DNA of 56,345 bases. Source: Phoronis australis. Taxonomy: Eukaryota > Phoronida > Phoronidae. The notes below the pieces were generated by a model. It was given only the letters and a program-made list of their open reading frames with translations, had not been told where the DNA came from and did not search any database. Shown here piece after piece: positions 11,515 to 23,700 of the stretch. Location: positions 110,336 through 166,680 of the forward strand of contig NMRA01000395.1 in the NCBI GenBank assembly GCA_002633005.1, given 5' to 3'. Every line of letters begins with the position of its first letter. Within the stretch, counting starts at the first letter, position 1. The position numbers and the translations under genes are program-made.

Positions 11515-11709
11515 AGACTGTTGGTCTTCTTTAGTTTCAGTCCCTCATGTTTCTTCCAGGAAAAGAAATACAGTGTAGGCCATTGTTGTCCACACATGAC
11601 TCAATGGGCATCCTAAACAACAAGGCTGGCTAGTGTACAGTAGCAGTCAGATATACATGTATAATAGTCCCTCTTCACACACAAACAATCCATTGGCATA
11701 CTTCCTTAT

Positions 11710-12897
11710 GGTTATTTAGTACTTCGAATGACATTTCTCCTGGCCCACTGGCTTGTACATGTACATGTACGTTGTGCCATGCAGCACTGCTGGTGAGTGA
11801 ACGACATGCTGTGCGAAGAGAAAGGAGTGACAAAGCTTGTCTATGTTGCGGCTTGAAGTGGCCTTTAAAATGTCACTGATCCTGGAACAAATATTGAAAC
11901 ATGAATAATTCAGTACGTCAATTTGGGTAAAAAATATGACAACTGCTTTACAATTTCGCACAAAATAAGGTAATTACTATTTCCAGAAGGCCATGGTGTA
12001 TGATAATATAATAACTATTGATTCCTATAAAACTGCGTTATGTTTTTCATTCCTAGCAATAACAATTCTTTAAACGCACCGCTTGTCCGGTCTGCAAAAT
12101 ATGCAAGTTAGTTGAGACAACTTCAAACCTTGTTACCCAGTTTCAAGCCTTTTGATTTTTGATACTTTCAGCAAATTTAAACACCGATTACAGATTCATG
12201 GGTCTGTCATGCACACTTCTGGTCTAAGACTGAGGGAACCGTCTCTCAGATTTTTTATTTTTCTTACAATACAAGATATGAAGACTTGGGTCATTTAAAA
12301 AATGATGGATAACCTTTCCGTTGTTTAAGAGTAATTAAAAATCCTTAGGCACCATTATTTGCGTATTGATAATGAGAATAATATGTTCAAATAAGACCTC
12401 ACTCGTATGTTCACAGCAAAAATGCAACGTTTCAAGGCATAATACTGTTCAGTCATTGAGAATTCAGAAAATCCAATACGTTTTTATGAGTTTACAATGG
12501 ATAGAAAAACAGTTTCTTGAAACTTGAAACAACTTCATGAAGGTTAAGAATTACCTCACCATGCTCTTTCCCTCGGACACTATTACCTGTTATTTTCACA
12601 AATTCAGTTACTACAAATTTTACAACCTCAACCCCCTATGCCAACCTCCCGCTAAGGACCTGAATAAGAAAATCGACAAAACAAATTAATACCTTTCTTC
12701 AAAAATAGCTTTCCCTTTCCAAAGGCTTTGTCCTTTGTCTACGATATGCAAAGTAGGCTTTGACGAAAGATCTGCACTGGATAGGAAGATTTTGCTGGTT
12801 AGCTGCAGTCCACCTCTTAACACCAATTTTTGTCCATTCAGGGACGGTTGCAGAAAGGATGCATATCTCCTCTGCACGGCACTATAGCCTACAAACC
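11710..12897 (-). CDS. Hypothetical minus-strand two-exon gene model, start not found
   Basis: The upstream exon, about 12897-12687, follows an acceptor ctttcag and reads FVGYSAVQRRYASFLQ, then GLQLTSKIFLSSADLSS and GQSLWKGKAIFEER. It ends in phase 2 at a donor-like gtatta. The next exon begins at about 11884 after ttgttccag and continues in matching phase: ISDILKATSSRNIDKLCHSF to a stop near 11711. The end (TYMYMYKP) is coded by the common acatgtacatgtac repeat. No in-frame Met is seen in either main exon. A possible 5'UTR exon ends at about 13328 with gtaagg, but its phase does not lead into the coding frame. No family was recognised; it could be a real gene with a missed exon or a decayed one. 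Confidence 0.35.
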
Positions 12898-12899
12898 TG

Positions 12900-14430
12900 A
12901 AAGCCAGTGGTCAGGTGCAAACAGACATGATATATTTCCATGTCAACGTGTAATAGATTTCCGGATGACATAGGATAGCGAGTAAACAAATGGTCTAATA
13001 GATATTTGTCACGTACCCTTTGGGCTTAGATTGCAGTCATACACGTACATGTACCTTATTAACCAACATCGAGTTGGCAACATAGACATTCAACATGGAT
13101 TGGTATAACTGTCACTGATAAACTTGTTAGAAATCATTCCAACATTAATAATACTGCGTTGATGTACGAAAAAATCCCGAGTGCTACGTCAAGTTTCGTA
13201 ACGCATATCACAACAAACAATGATTAACCCGGCTGGCGACTGCCGCGAAGTCGATATCGGCCAGTACCAATTAGTTAACAGGCATTAGTATTGTAAGCAT
13301 GAAATAATCGTTAAAATAATAACAAACCTTACCTTCTATAAGATCATGCTTACTTCCTCTCGTAGAAGCACCCTTTTTACGCAATCTCAGATTCACTTGG
13401 CCCCGCAGAAATCCATTTCACCATGTATTGAAGGGCTCGCGAAATCGATGCTGCTTAATCCATCACTACTAGTACACGCACGCCCTCTAGTAATGTAACG
13501 ATTGTCGAATAGCCCCATTGGTGATCTGTAATAATATCACAAAAACACAACAGATTTCATTGTTTTATAATTTAATCAAAGATATTATCTTCAAAAGATG
13601 TATTCGTCCAAAAGTTGACAAAGATGCGTTTTTTTTCAGCCGTAAAAAGGTAGACAACTTCAGTTAAGGTTTAACTCAAACACGAACGTGTGAGGTCCGG
13701 TCAGCATTTATTTCTTTGCTTACTTAGTAAGAGTTTTGACCTACATTTTCTTGCTCATTTCTTGTCACACGGACGACAACAACGCGAAAAAATCTCGCGT
13801 AAGTGTACATATACTGTGTGAGGTTAAGTGCCGATTTATCGCAAAAGATCGTTAAATTTGTGCAACTTTTTGATGTTGTAGAAAGTTTTATCAGAAAGGA
13901 GACTTTGTTGTGTCACGTGGTTGCATGTTTGACTTATGACCTTGTTCTGCGGCCATTGTCGAGTTGCTGATTTTTTTCAGAAAAGCCACCGTTATACCGG
14001 GATACCGGGTAAATTAATTGCTTTTACCTGACGTCGCTTATTTCTCGCACCCGTACCCCTGTTTTTGGCATTGTGACTTCTGGTGGCTTGCACGTTCGCG
14101 TACGCGTTTAACGTGTAGTCAAAGATCTCTGACAATGTGCTTTTAATTATCTCTGCCACACCATTACCATTGAGTAACACGGGCACAAAATAAAGGCATC
14201 GAAACTGACGGGAAAGAGAGAAAATACCCGGCGGAATACAACCTGGCAGCGTACATTCACAAACCACACACCAACAGACACACATGTACACTATAGTCCC
14301 GTCCACGCACTGTCTACCCTAAAACAACTTGCATTTGTGCAACTTGCACCCCTTTTAAGTGCATTGTCCACATACACACGAATAACTGAATGTAAGACGG
14401 AAGTTATCGCAGTGTGCGTGACAATGAACC
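12900..14430. other. No convincing gene
   Basis: The stretch contains a possible untranslated first exon ending near 13328 (minus strand, donor gtaagg) and a 104-codon minus frame at 13992-14306 with no recognised domain. No repeats of note are seen. Confidence 0.3.
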
Positions 14431-14434
14431 GTTA

Positions 14435-14561
14435 ATGAGATTATCGCACGCAAGCACGAAACGCCAAAGGGTTCTTAAAGCCCACCCCGGCCAACCCGCG
14501 TTCGAGAACGCCCGGAAGGCGATCGAGAAGAAATTTGGCGCGAAAATAGAAGCCAGGCAAG
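14435..14561 (+). CDS. Candidate first coding exon overlapping an inverted repeat
   Basis: An ATG at 14435 opens 42 codons (MRLSHASTKRQRVLKAHPG, then QPAFENARKAIEKKFGAKIE) ending at a strong donor g|gtgagta at 14562, phase 1. The Lys/Glu-rich helical tail looks like protein. Codons HPGQPA to ARKAIE fall in the 46-bp inverted repeat, whose other copy at 18531-18576 still encodes HPGQPA and NARKAIE in the opposite direction. No second exon in phase was found. It may belong to a transposon bounded by these repeats or may be chance. Confidence 0.35.
14483..14528. repeat. Left copy of 46-bp GC-rich inverted repeat
   Basis: It starts caccccggccaacccgcg and ends ggcgatcgaga. It matches the reverse complement of 18531-18576 at 43 of 46 positions. 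It is GC-rich in an AT-rich setting. Related short motifs gcgatcggga/acgc recur inside the bracketed segment at about 14781 and 14813 and, inverted, near 18135. Confidence 0.7.
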
Positions 14562-15212
14562 GTGAGTAAATTTGATAAATTTCCGTTGTCCTTACTTCCA
14601 ATGTGAAAAGAGAGACATGAGTGCAAGTCGTAACTCATTGAGGCATTTTGGCAAATTACAGTTATTTTTGACACTAAATCAATAAATGGACCATGAAGTT
14701 ATGAAGAAATGACTTGTGAAAATATAACGCAACGCTTGTTGTTTATAGTTTCATCAAGATCTCTCTTTTGTGTTGAAAGATGCGATCGAGGACGCAAATT
14801 TGTGTTTGCTTATGCGATCGGGAACGCATCGTGTTGTTTCGAACAATAATGAACTTTTTACCTGTGAAACGTGGAAAAATTTAAAATATAACTGTGGTAT
14901 AATGAATTAATCACATTTTGCTTCATTACCGTGTTACTTTCGTATGAAAACTAAACAATATCATAGCATATTACCAGGAAATCGTCATGAGCACTACATG
15001 TACATCAAGCATATTATTTTAGTAATAGATGTTTTCACAAATGAATGTACTTTCATTCCAGGAAACAATTAAGTTCGCTGTTATTGTGAGGCGAGCTTCA
15101 ACAAACGTGTTAAAAAGAGGTGCAGGTGGCCTGATGCCTTTTGAGGTACATCAGGCGTGTTTTATCCACAAGGCCGGGTCCATTACACTAATCACCTACA
15201 TGTACTTATGAC

Positions 15213-16400
15213 TCATGGGAACATGACACCACCGGATTCCTCATGGGTGAAATCTTCTAATCTGCCTGTTTGTTTCAGAAATACAGAAAGACTATTAAAC
15301 CTTTTTGAACTATCAATGTTAACCAGGCAGGTTACGTGTCCATCAAGTAGTAGATTACGGTGTCCATTGTAGGCAGGGCAAAACTCAACCAGATGATGAG
15401 GAGTCTCGGCCTCCAAGCCACAGTTGGGACACAATGAACATACCATGTGGCCTGTGATGTTACGGTGCCGAGCTAAGTTGCAGTGTCCAATAATAACCTG
15501 GATCCGCTGCCTTATAGCAAGACTATCTAAACATAACAGTTTCTTTGAACCTTTTGGTTCAATAGGACTTGGAAAAAGTTGTTTGATTTGTCTGCCGGCA
15601 GAGAGCTTTCTCCATGCATCCACAGACTGTTTGCGCAGCCAGTGCCTTACCTTTGCTCCACAGCACCCATAGGCAACTGGTATGCAAGGTTCTTGTACAA
15701 AATAGGGTGTACTTGTTCCTTTTTTGCAAGTTTGTCAGCTGCTTCGTTACTGTCAATTCCAACATGGGCTTCATCCGAGTTCACATGAACAGTTCTGCTG
15801 GCTGATAGGTGGTTAATTTCGTTTATACGGGCCAGGACCCAATGGGAGTTGATCTTGAACTTAGAGCTTTAATAGCTGCTTGATTGTCTGAGAGTATGAA
15901 GAGTTCCTTGTTACCAAGGACTGTTTCATGCTTCCTTGCCAGTTGGGCAGCCTGGTGAATGGCGACAATTTCACCCCAAAAGACTGTAACGGTGTTATAC
16001 CCAGTGATATCCATCTTTCTTTGTCGACACCTGCAAGGTCTGGAAAGTAAATTCCTGATCCTGACTATCCGTTGTCAAGTTTAGAGCCATCAGTGTATCA
16101 AACGGACTGTTGGTCATTGTAATCAATGATTTCAAGACCACCTCCGATTTCTGTATAGAAATTGTGTCTGTGATTTAGGGTCGTCTCGAAAACTTCACTT
16201 GGCATTGCCAAAAGTGTTCCAGTTTCTGACATTAACCTGTTGCATACATTAACATGTCTCTTATGGGCAACAGTATCCCTGATTCGCGCATTTCTCCAAT
16301 GCCCATTACACCTCATACGGTAAGCTGAAAGCACACCTTCACGGCTGAGGTAAATATGCAGGGGTGACAAGCCAATAAACATATCCATGGCAGCTTACCA
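15213..16400 (-). mobile_element. Degenerate non-LTR retrotransposon fragment (end of RT, RNase H, C-terminal zinc knuckle)
   Basis: Read on the minus strand from 16388: MDMFIGLSPLHIYLSREGVL, a post-RT segment. Then comes an RNase H-like domain around 16014-15750, with WGEIVAIHQAAQLARKHE carrying the conserved Glu, FILSDNQAAIKALSS carrying the Asp, and GIDSNEAADKLAKK, the last-Asp helix. Next is WRKLSAGRQIKQLFP, and finally a knuckle-like CPNCGLEAETPHHLVEFCP near 15350. The pieces sit in different frames, so the copy is dead; the catalytic RT core is absent. RT followed by RNase H and a terminal Cys/His motif fits I/Jockey-type clades. It may extend to about 16620, where another frame is weakly similar. 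Confidence 0.75.
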
Positions 16401-16619
16401 GGGTTTTGAAATACAAACATCTACTTTTAGACGGAACCGCTGAGAACAAGGTGTTCTAAACTGAAGACTCACAAAGTTGTTCCATATGTGGCGTGTCGGC
16501 CAGGGATGATAATGAGCTTGCCCATGGGGATAGAGAGGAGTGCGGCAACACTATTCACGAGATGATTCAAAGATTCCCATCCAGGAACGTCTGGGATCTA
16601 AAAATTGACCAGAAGATGG

Positions 16620-17550
16620 GTAAACTGATGTGCTGATAAAACGGGTGAGATTTCACTTAATGTTTTACTGATACCATCAATACTGAGATGAAGAGATTGA
16701 CTTTTGGCACCCGTGTGGCTTCAATGTACGTTGTGTTTGACTCTTCTGTTTTCTAGTCTTGGTCTAAGTTCATCGTGCATTTTAAGTTCACGATCTATAG
16801 TTTAATGTGGATTGAAAAAGAATGAGACAGCTATAATATAGGCAATACATGTATCTTGTGATTTTCTCAAAACAGTCAACATGTTGTTTTTAACGTCACT
16901 TCAACTACACACTGTAGTGATTTACACCGGAAGCCAACAGCAATACTATAGCATTTCCATTATAATACTAATCTTTTATCAAACAAACCTTAAACTTGGT
17001 CATACAAAGTATATAAAATATTGTTTTAGGGAAATCAATATTACAAATCCATTGAAAAATTCCTACCAGTTACTTTTGGAATATATTAGACTAAATCATC
17101 ACTGAATCATAGACGATGTATTTCAGGCTGACTGATAGTATAATAGTCACTCACCGGAAATCAACAACAATATGAAAACAATTTCTACAATAATCACAGG
17201 CATATAATTTCTTTCTTTAAAGTACTAATTGGTCAGAACAATTGTATGTAAGTATTACCTAATTACAATTACCATGGCTTTTTTAAATCTACCTAAACAC
17301 TACAAAACTGCACTGGTTCTGTTAAAGATCCTGCTGAAATAACACAAATATAGAATGGAACTTGAAGAAAAAAGGTTCAAAACAAAACGTCAAAATACTA
17401 TCACATCAGACAACTACCAACATAAACTGTAAATCCGAAAAAAACTATAGTGACTTAATAACGTTCGCCACTGGACTTAATGATTTCATTCATTCAGACG
17501 TTTCGGCTTCTTATGCCTGTAGATTAAGAAGGCATACTGTTTGCACGACA
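16620..17550. other. No gene seen
   Basis: AT-rich DNA without a supported frame. Near 17490-17530 the minus strand reads caggcataagaagccgaaa followed by cgtc. This phrase (gaagccgaaacgtc) is often found in retroelement 3' tails, so another element end may be present. Confidence 0.3.
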
Positions 17551-17558
17551 TGTTACAT

Positions 17559-18511
17559 TCATCGTGACCAGAAAAAGTAGTGGCCTTGTGTTGTGACGCA
17601 ATGTGTCACGTCAAGCTCACTTTTTGTGAAACGTTGATCACAGATAGGACACTCAAAGAATCGACTTGGTTCCTGTAAAAAACTCTTGGTGCATACAACG
17701 CGTCAATCACAGGGCTGGTAAAGGTCGTGCTTGCTGTAGTCTCACTTTGTTTTATTGCCATATGGTCATACTAACTATAAGTCGATTTCTTAGTTACTGA
17801 ACGAAGCTCCACAACATACGCACACACTCTACTATGACATGTAACAGTTGTACTATTCTTGAATTCGTGAACGCACCCTAAAAGACTCGTCGTGTAACTA
17901 CAATTAAAACGAATTCAGTTATGTTTTTAGGCTAAATCTCACAGACAAATAAATCATGGAAAAGGCGATGAAATATAATTAATAATCAACCCATCAACTA
18001 ATTTAGGGTCCGTATTATTCTAAAATTATTGACATAATACCGTAACTTGAACGACTATCCAGGCCAATGCAGAGAAAAAATGTGCGTTCACCATCGCCTT
18101 TTTGTGTTCAGAATCGCCATAGAGAATTAACGACTTCGTTCCCGATTGCTGTCTCACACAAGGACCTGCTTGTATTGGTAAATATATCAAATTGTTTCCC
18201 AAATCATAACTAACAAATGTGTCACCAGGGACAATTAAACTATAAACGCCACACGTCTCAAGTTAAAAACCCTGAAATTGCTAATAACAAATAGACATTG
18301 TCGATTTTACGAGGCGCAAGGCAGTTAACCGAAAACCATTGTTTTCTGAGCTCTTTATTTTAAAAAAATAAGCAAAAGCCAAGTATTAATTCAGACCCAC
18401 AACAAAGGCTACACGCTGGCGCTTCTGTGTGTGTCGCATTCGTACCAAAGTAGCCTTTATTAAGAAGAAAACAACACTTAAACTCACCGTTACGTCACTG
18501 TCGTCTGCCAT
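17559..18511 (-). CDS. Small two-exon C2H2-like zinc-finger reading frame
   Basis: Exon 1 is 18511-18488, ATG to MADDSDVT, with donor gtgagt in phase 0. Exon 2 starts at 17672 after ttttttacag, in phase 0, and reads EPSRFFECPICDQRFTKSEL, then DVTHCVTTQGH, to a TGA at 17559. FECPICDQRFTKSEL is a typical first half of a C2H2 finger; the His pair is roughly placed (H24, H31 of 45). Total length is 45 residues, too short for a normal zinc-finger protein, so it may be truncated or spliced differently (a gtgagc lies inside exon 2). The start lies 20 bp inside the right inverted repeat, mirroring the exon at 14435. Confidence 0.4.
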
Positions 18512-18530
18512 TTTTGGTGCATGGTCTCGC

Positions 18531-18576
18531 TCTCGATCGCCTTGCGGGCGTTCGCGATCGCGGGTTGGCCGGGGTG
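18531..18576. repeat. Right copy of 46-bp GC-rich inverted repeat
   Basis: It is the inverted partner of 14483-14528 (43/46 identical), 4.05 kb away. Both copies have a candidate first exon on their inner side, pointing inward. Flanks are cttaaa on the left and ctaact on the right, so a TA or TTA target duplication is possible but not proven. Confidence 0.7.
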
Positions 18577-19357
18577 AAGCCTAACTTCAACGGAACTTTG
18601 TTATTTTAAATGTATTAGGCTAACTAGGTTCTCCTAGCAAGCCTCGGGATTTTGAAGAAATTTCAAAGAGGTTTTGCCCATGTCATAAACCTGATACCCG
18701 TGTAGGATTCTCTATGTACATGTATGAAAGAATAATCAATAAATAGATGGTTAGGCAATGCAGGCTTACGGTTTAAGATTCATGGGATTCGTTTGATCTG
18801 TTGAAAAGACTGGTTTGGAATCTGTTCACATTACTAAATGGATTAGTTGGGCGTGACATTTAGTACATGAAGATTTCAGTACTAGTGTGACCCACTGAAC
18901 GTGGTCAAAATCGTTTAAAGGCACATACCGGTTTGATCACTTTCGAATGTATGGTGTTCCTGGCTGGTCAAATCAATCGATTACAATTCACGGAAGATGT
19001 GGATTGTCATCCTTAACAACTCATAAAGTTCACGAAGTAAATGTAAGTTCAGCGTCAACAAGTCATTACTTTTCACCCGTCAAAGTAGGACAGTTCCAAA
19101 TCAAAGACTGGTGGCTCTTTACTAACCCTTTTGGTGGTAGAAACCAATTAACTAATCGCTAAAGTGGTTATCGCTCCGCTCACGCGATCACTTGGCGTCG
19201 TCTTAGACAAGAACAACGGCAATTGAATATTGGTCAGAGAAATGACTTTACGATTCTGGGCGTTTTTTGCTCTATAGCTTCCATTGGGATCCAAAAACTG
19301 GCCAGTGGATCTTAACTCAATACTGATAAACAATACATTTTGTTACCGCTAATTTCT

Positions 19358-19639
19358 TAGTAAAGATGTGGTGTTTCGAAGCCAGAAAGTGAAGATTTTC
19401 TTTTTAGAAAAGATGTGGTGTTTCGAAGCCAGGAAGTGTAGATTTGCTTTTTAGTAAAGATTTGGTGTTTCGAAGCCAGAAAGTGAAGATTTGCTTTTTA
19501 GAAAAGATGCGGTGTTCCGAAGCCAGGAAGTTTAGATTTGCCTTTTAGTAAAGATGTGGTGTTTCGAAGCCAGAAAGTGTAGATTTGCTTTTTAGTAAAG
19601 ACGTGGTGTATCGAAGCCACAAAGTGTAGAGTTGCTTTT
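19358..19639. repeat. Tandem array, six copies of a 47-bp unit
   Basis: Units start at 19358, 19405, 19452, 19499, 19546 and 19593. Each reads tagtaaagatgtggtgtttc and continues with gaagccagaaagtg. Differences are single substitutions (a/t at the fourth base, a/g in cagga/cagaa). 47 is not a multiple of 3, so the array is not a coding repeat. There are no unique spacers, so it is not a CRISPR. Confidence 0.9.
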
Positions 19640-20579
19640 GTCACGCAACAAATGCCGGACCCTGAGAAGTGACGGAAGTCTGTGAAAAAGTACACCACGC
19701 GCACTTAAAAGTTGATTTATAATAAAAACTTTCCTGTAACATGATATTTGACATCGACGAATTTTGTAAGGATTTGTTTTAGCTTTATACACTGAATTTT
19801 TGCGAAGAATCGCTCGCAGTTCTTTGAATTAGGCTTTCCAAAATGACTAATTCTCAATGAACTCCTTGAAGTAGGTCACTGAAAACTTGGTTTCGCAGGA
19901 ATCGGGTCAAATTTTAGCTTATCTATGGATTGCAACGAAAATGTAAAAGGGACATTTTCAATCCAAGAAATGTATCGGTGACGATAATTCGATTGACATC
20001 CGAGGGTTGCTTACACTGAAGTTGCCATTATGGAAAGTTTGACTTCGAAACACGTTTGTGTAAGTACATTGCTTGTCAAGTGAGAAGGTAGAAAAAAAAA
20101 CCTTTAACATTTTAAACTAAAGCCATCTTCGTGAGCGTTAGTGAACAATCGGGAATCGATCATTTTAGTTTGGTTTTAATTGTTTTTAAGATTCTGAAAG
20201 CACGATTAACCTGTCAAGAATTTCTTAATAAATACATTCGCGTAAAAATTAAGAAAAATTTTCAACTTCTAGGTGCAAGAGGAGAAGTAGTGAGCTCGCT
20301 TATTTTTGAGTAGATGTGCTGTAGTTCATTATTACCCAATTACACAATTTAGAGAGAAATATCGTCTAGACACATTCAATATTGGCACTACTGACGCAAT
20401 ACATGACGAGACACTAAAGCTTTTTGTCGTTGCATCTTCCCGATCTATATACAGTGTACGTGAAAAGTTAACGCCGAGTTCCATCGGTGGTATTCCAGCA
20501 CTGCACTCATTGATATGTCTCGTCTCGTATTCAGACTACCTTAGCATTATAGGCTGAGGAACTTGTAGCAAAGTGTTCC

Positions 20580-20768
20580 ATGGAAGCAGAAACCTCGGTG
20601 AAAACAGATATCCCGGACTCGATTACAGACTTCCGCTCCTTCCAAACAACTAACCAGTCCAAAAAACACGAACCCCGGCCTTTAAAACAGGAGCTCCGGG
20701 GATCGGACAGAAAACCGGAGACCAAACACTCCCGCACTTTTTGTGAAATATTGTTTGGTGAAAAATAA
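20580..20768 (+). CDS. Short hydrophilic open frame, uncertain
   Basis: An ATG opens 62 codons rich in Lys, Arg, Ser and Thr (MEAETSVKTDIPDSITDFRS, ending RTFCEILFGEK). The composition is protein-like and the end could be a spliced exon (ttg|gtgaaa). No domain, upstream exon or family is recognised. Confidence 0.2.
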   Translation: MEAETSVKTDIPDSITDFRSFQTTNQSKKHEPRPLKQELRGSDRKPETKHSRTFCEILFGEK

Positions 20769-20799
20769 ACCTCCCTTCTTTAAGTACTTTTTTGATATG

Positions 20800-23700
20800 T
20801 TGTTTTACTATAGGAGAATTTTAGACAAGTTGCATTGGCTTAATTCGGCGCCATGAAATATTGCGTCACCTGTTGGCCAGTTTCTTTTTTCTCCAATTCT
20901 TCAATCAACTGTTCTTCTTCCACAAGGTTGCGTGCATGTCACAATAGATTATCGGAACTGGCTTGTTTTCGTTAGAAGCTTTGGTATTTTAATACCGGTA
21001 AACCGAATTTCAAAACACAAGTTGCAGCAGTGACCCGCCAAAAATAGTGTGAATGCGTTAACTTCAGAAATTCAGATTCCCACTTCCTTTTAATGATTGA
21101 TTAGGAGTTGAAGTACACTTTTTGAAGAACAGCAACACTGGTGACGGTGCAGGTCTTTGGGTTGAATAATTCCCGCGGTACATTTCAAAATCTGGAAACT
21201 GAATGTATCTGAAGTAATGTAATCTCGATAAGTAAATCGACGAACCCTGAAATGCGGCCAGTGTTAAAGATATTTGAAGGAGTTAATCAACGATGGCACT
21301 GGAAAGTCAACAAAGCTGTAGTTTCATCAAGAAATACAGTTTGAAAAAATTTTAGCTGAAAAAGTGTTTCAACGTTAAATGGAATATATTGTTAACGATT
21401 ATACAACAGAAAGCAACTGATAAAACATGTGAAATTATGTACATTCACGATAACGCACTGTCTCCCGAAGTTTAGTAGAACGGGCCATTGGTAGCCGCTC
21501 GTGGAAGTATTTCCTTGACAACGTTAGCTCGCTCAAAATGCGCTATTTCAGATCACGTACTTATGCCACATTCTGTTTTTAATCACGAGACTTGAGCCAA
21601 AGCAGACTCGAGTATGTCTTATGGTAAAGTCACTCAGCGACGTACACTGTAATAAGATTATGAAATATCTTAACAGCGTCAATATACCTTTATTGCCACA
21701 GGTCGTGGGTCGAAGGGGTCGTGGGTCGTGGGTCGAGAGGGTTGATGGTCGAGAGTGTCGTGATTGGAGGGGGTCGACGGGGTTTTAGAACAATCCGATA
21801 ACACCGTGATGACAGTATATATTATGTTGGAATTCGCCCACACACAAGTTGCACGAGTTTTAATGATAAAAATCCGATATTAAAGTCAATGTAATATAAG
21901 TTACATATTATCACTGGCAAGTTTTAACAAACAAATACAGAAAACTATTGGGAAAGACTTGAAGATGGGCTTAGAAACTTGAAAAACTGCAGGATCACCG
22001 AGGTTCTTATTCTTCGAACTGGTTAGCTATTTTGAAGGTGCGGAAATCTGTTTTCGACTCCAGGATATCTGTTATTCACCGGGTTTCCCGTTTCGATAGA
22101 ACATTCAGTGGAGGAATTAATCAGGCCATTTTAACCAAATTATTTTAAGGGCTTCTTTCATTTATAACCAACAAGTTAGAACACAGACTGACTTTTTCAG
22201 TCGAAAAATATCACTTAAGAACATTTTGTAACTTCCAAAGCTGTTTGTGATTGACTTATTTTACTGTAATTTGCTATTTTTTCAATAAAGTGGGCGTGGT
22301 TTCCGCGGAAACTTCATTGGCAGTGGCAGCTGTTGAGTGAGTATACTACCCAAAATGCGTGAATCAGCTGTCACTCACTACGTCGCAGGTCATATTATTG
22401 GTGGTGGTGAACCACAAAAAATAAAACAGACATCAGCAGTACACCCAGTTAAGTTGTAAACTGTTTGAATTTGTGTCGAATGAGCATCACTGGGCGTAAT
22501 TTTTAACTGAACTACATGGTAACTTGCGCTAAATTCCGTGTTATGAAGTTTTTACCGGACTGGTAATCTTTAAGCTGGAATCAAAAACGTAAGCGTGTTT
22601 CAGCATTTGGAATTGTCCCTTTTCTGATTTGTTGAGAGAAGAATTTCTACATTTGCTGCTCATTGGTTTTATTAGCGCAAAGATCCTTTTTGGATAAGGA
22701 CTTTGATGTTTTGTTGATTTAAAAACATAGGTTAACCAAAGTCTTTGTTGATCAATGAGGAACCAGGTGTCATGTATGTTCACCAAACTGTAATGCTAAT
22801 AGGAGCTGGTGTGCGAGACGACACATTTTCCCAATGATGACTCAGTCGCCTGGTTGCGAACTGAACGGAAGTGCCACCTCACGGCGTACACTAATAAGGA
22901 AAATTGGATTACACATATGTTACGGAGGGAATACTTTTGCGTCTGGAATATGTTGACACGACTATCAACCTTCAGTGCTTTTCTCTATAATTATGGGATT
23001 GTATTGCTAAATGTTCGGAAATTGAAACTTTGTTCCTTTACACTAAGGCCATTGGGAATTTCATTCATTATAAAATGATTACGCAATTTCAAAATCCCTA
23101 AGCACAAGAAATGATCTTGTGGGAGCAAGTCATTCGATCACAAACGCTCCTGAACCTAACTCCTACTTCCCACAGCCGCTCCCGAAATTGCCATCAATTG
23201 TTGGAATGAATAATTGACGACATTGCTGGTAGAACTATCAACAGTCAATTGAATACAATCAATATCACTTCTACTGTATAGCGTATACATTGTTGCTAGG
23301 AGATTTATGTTGACTTTCTATACATGTACGTGTTTACTGTATAGAACAACGTTTTCGTATAAAACGAATTCGGGGACTGCATTATTAAACTAAACATATG
23401 TTTGCAAATGACAGTTTTGGAAATTAAAACATGCACATTGAAAGTTAAAATGCCATCGTGGTCGTGAACAATGAACATACGATTGCAAAACAACCTATCT
23501 ATATTTTGATTAAAATATTCAGCATGACACCGCTTCCAGGGAAATTCACAGCATATCCTTTCAATGCACAATGCACAGACCCGACTGATCAACATTTAAT
23601 GCGTTCTTCAGTGTCACATTGTCGGGAAGTGGGTTTGTCGTTCATTCAAACTTGAGGTCCAAAAAATCGTTTAGCCTTCATAAATTTGACATTTTTCCAG

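Noticed and set aside
11187-11597. 136-codon minus-strand frame in the right inverted arm
   Set aside because: The same translation arises from the left arm on the other strand, so it reflects the repeat (tactcgaa modules), not a gene.
19358-19639. Possible CRISPR array
   Set aside because: The units abut without unique spacers, and the setting is eukaryotic. It is a minisatellite.
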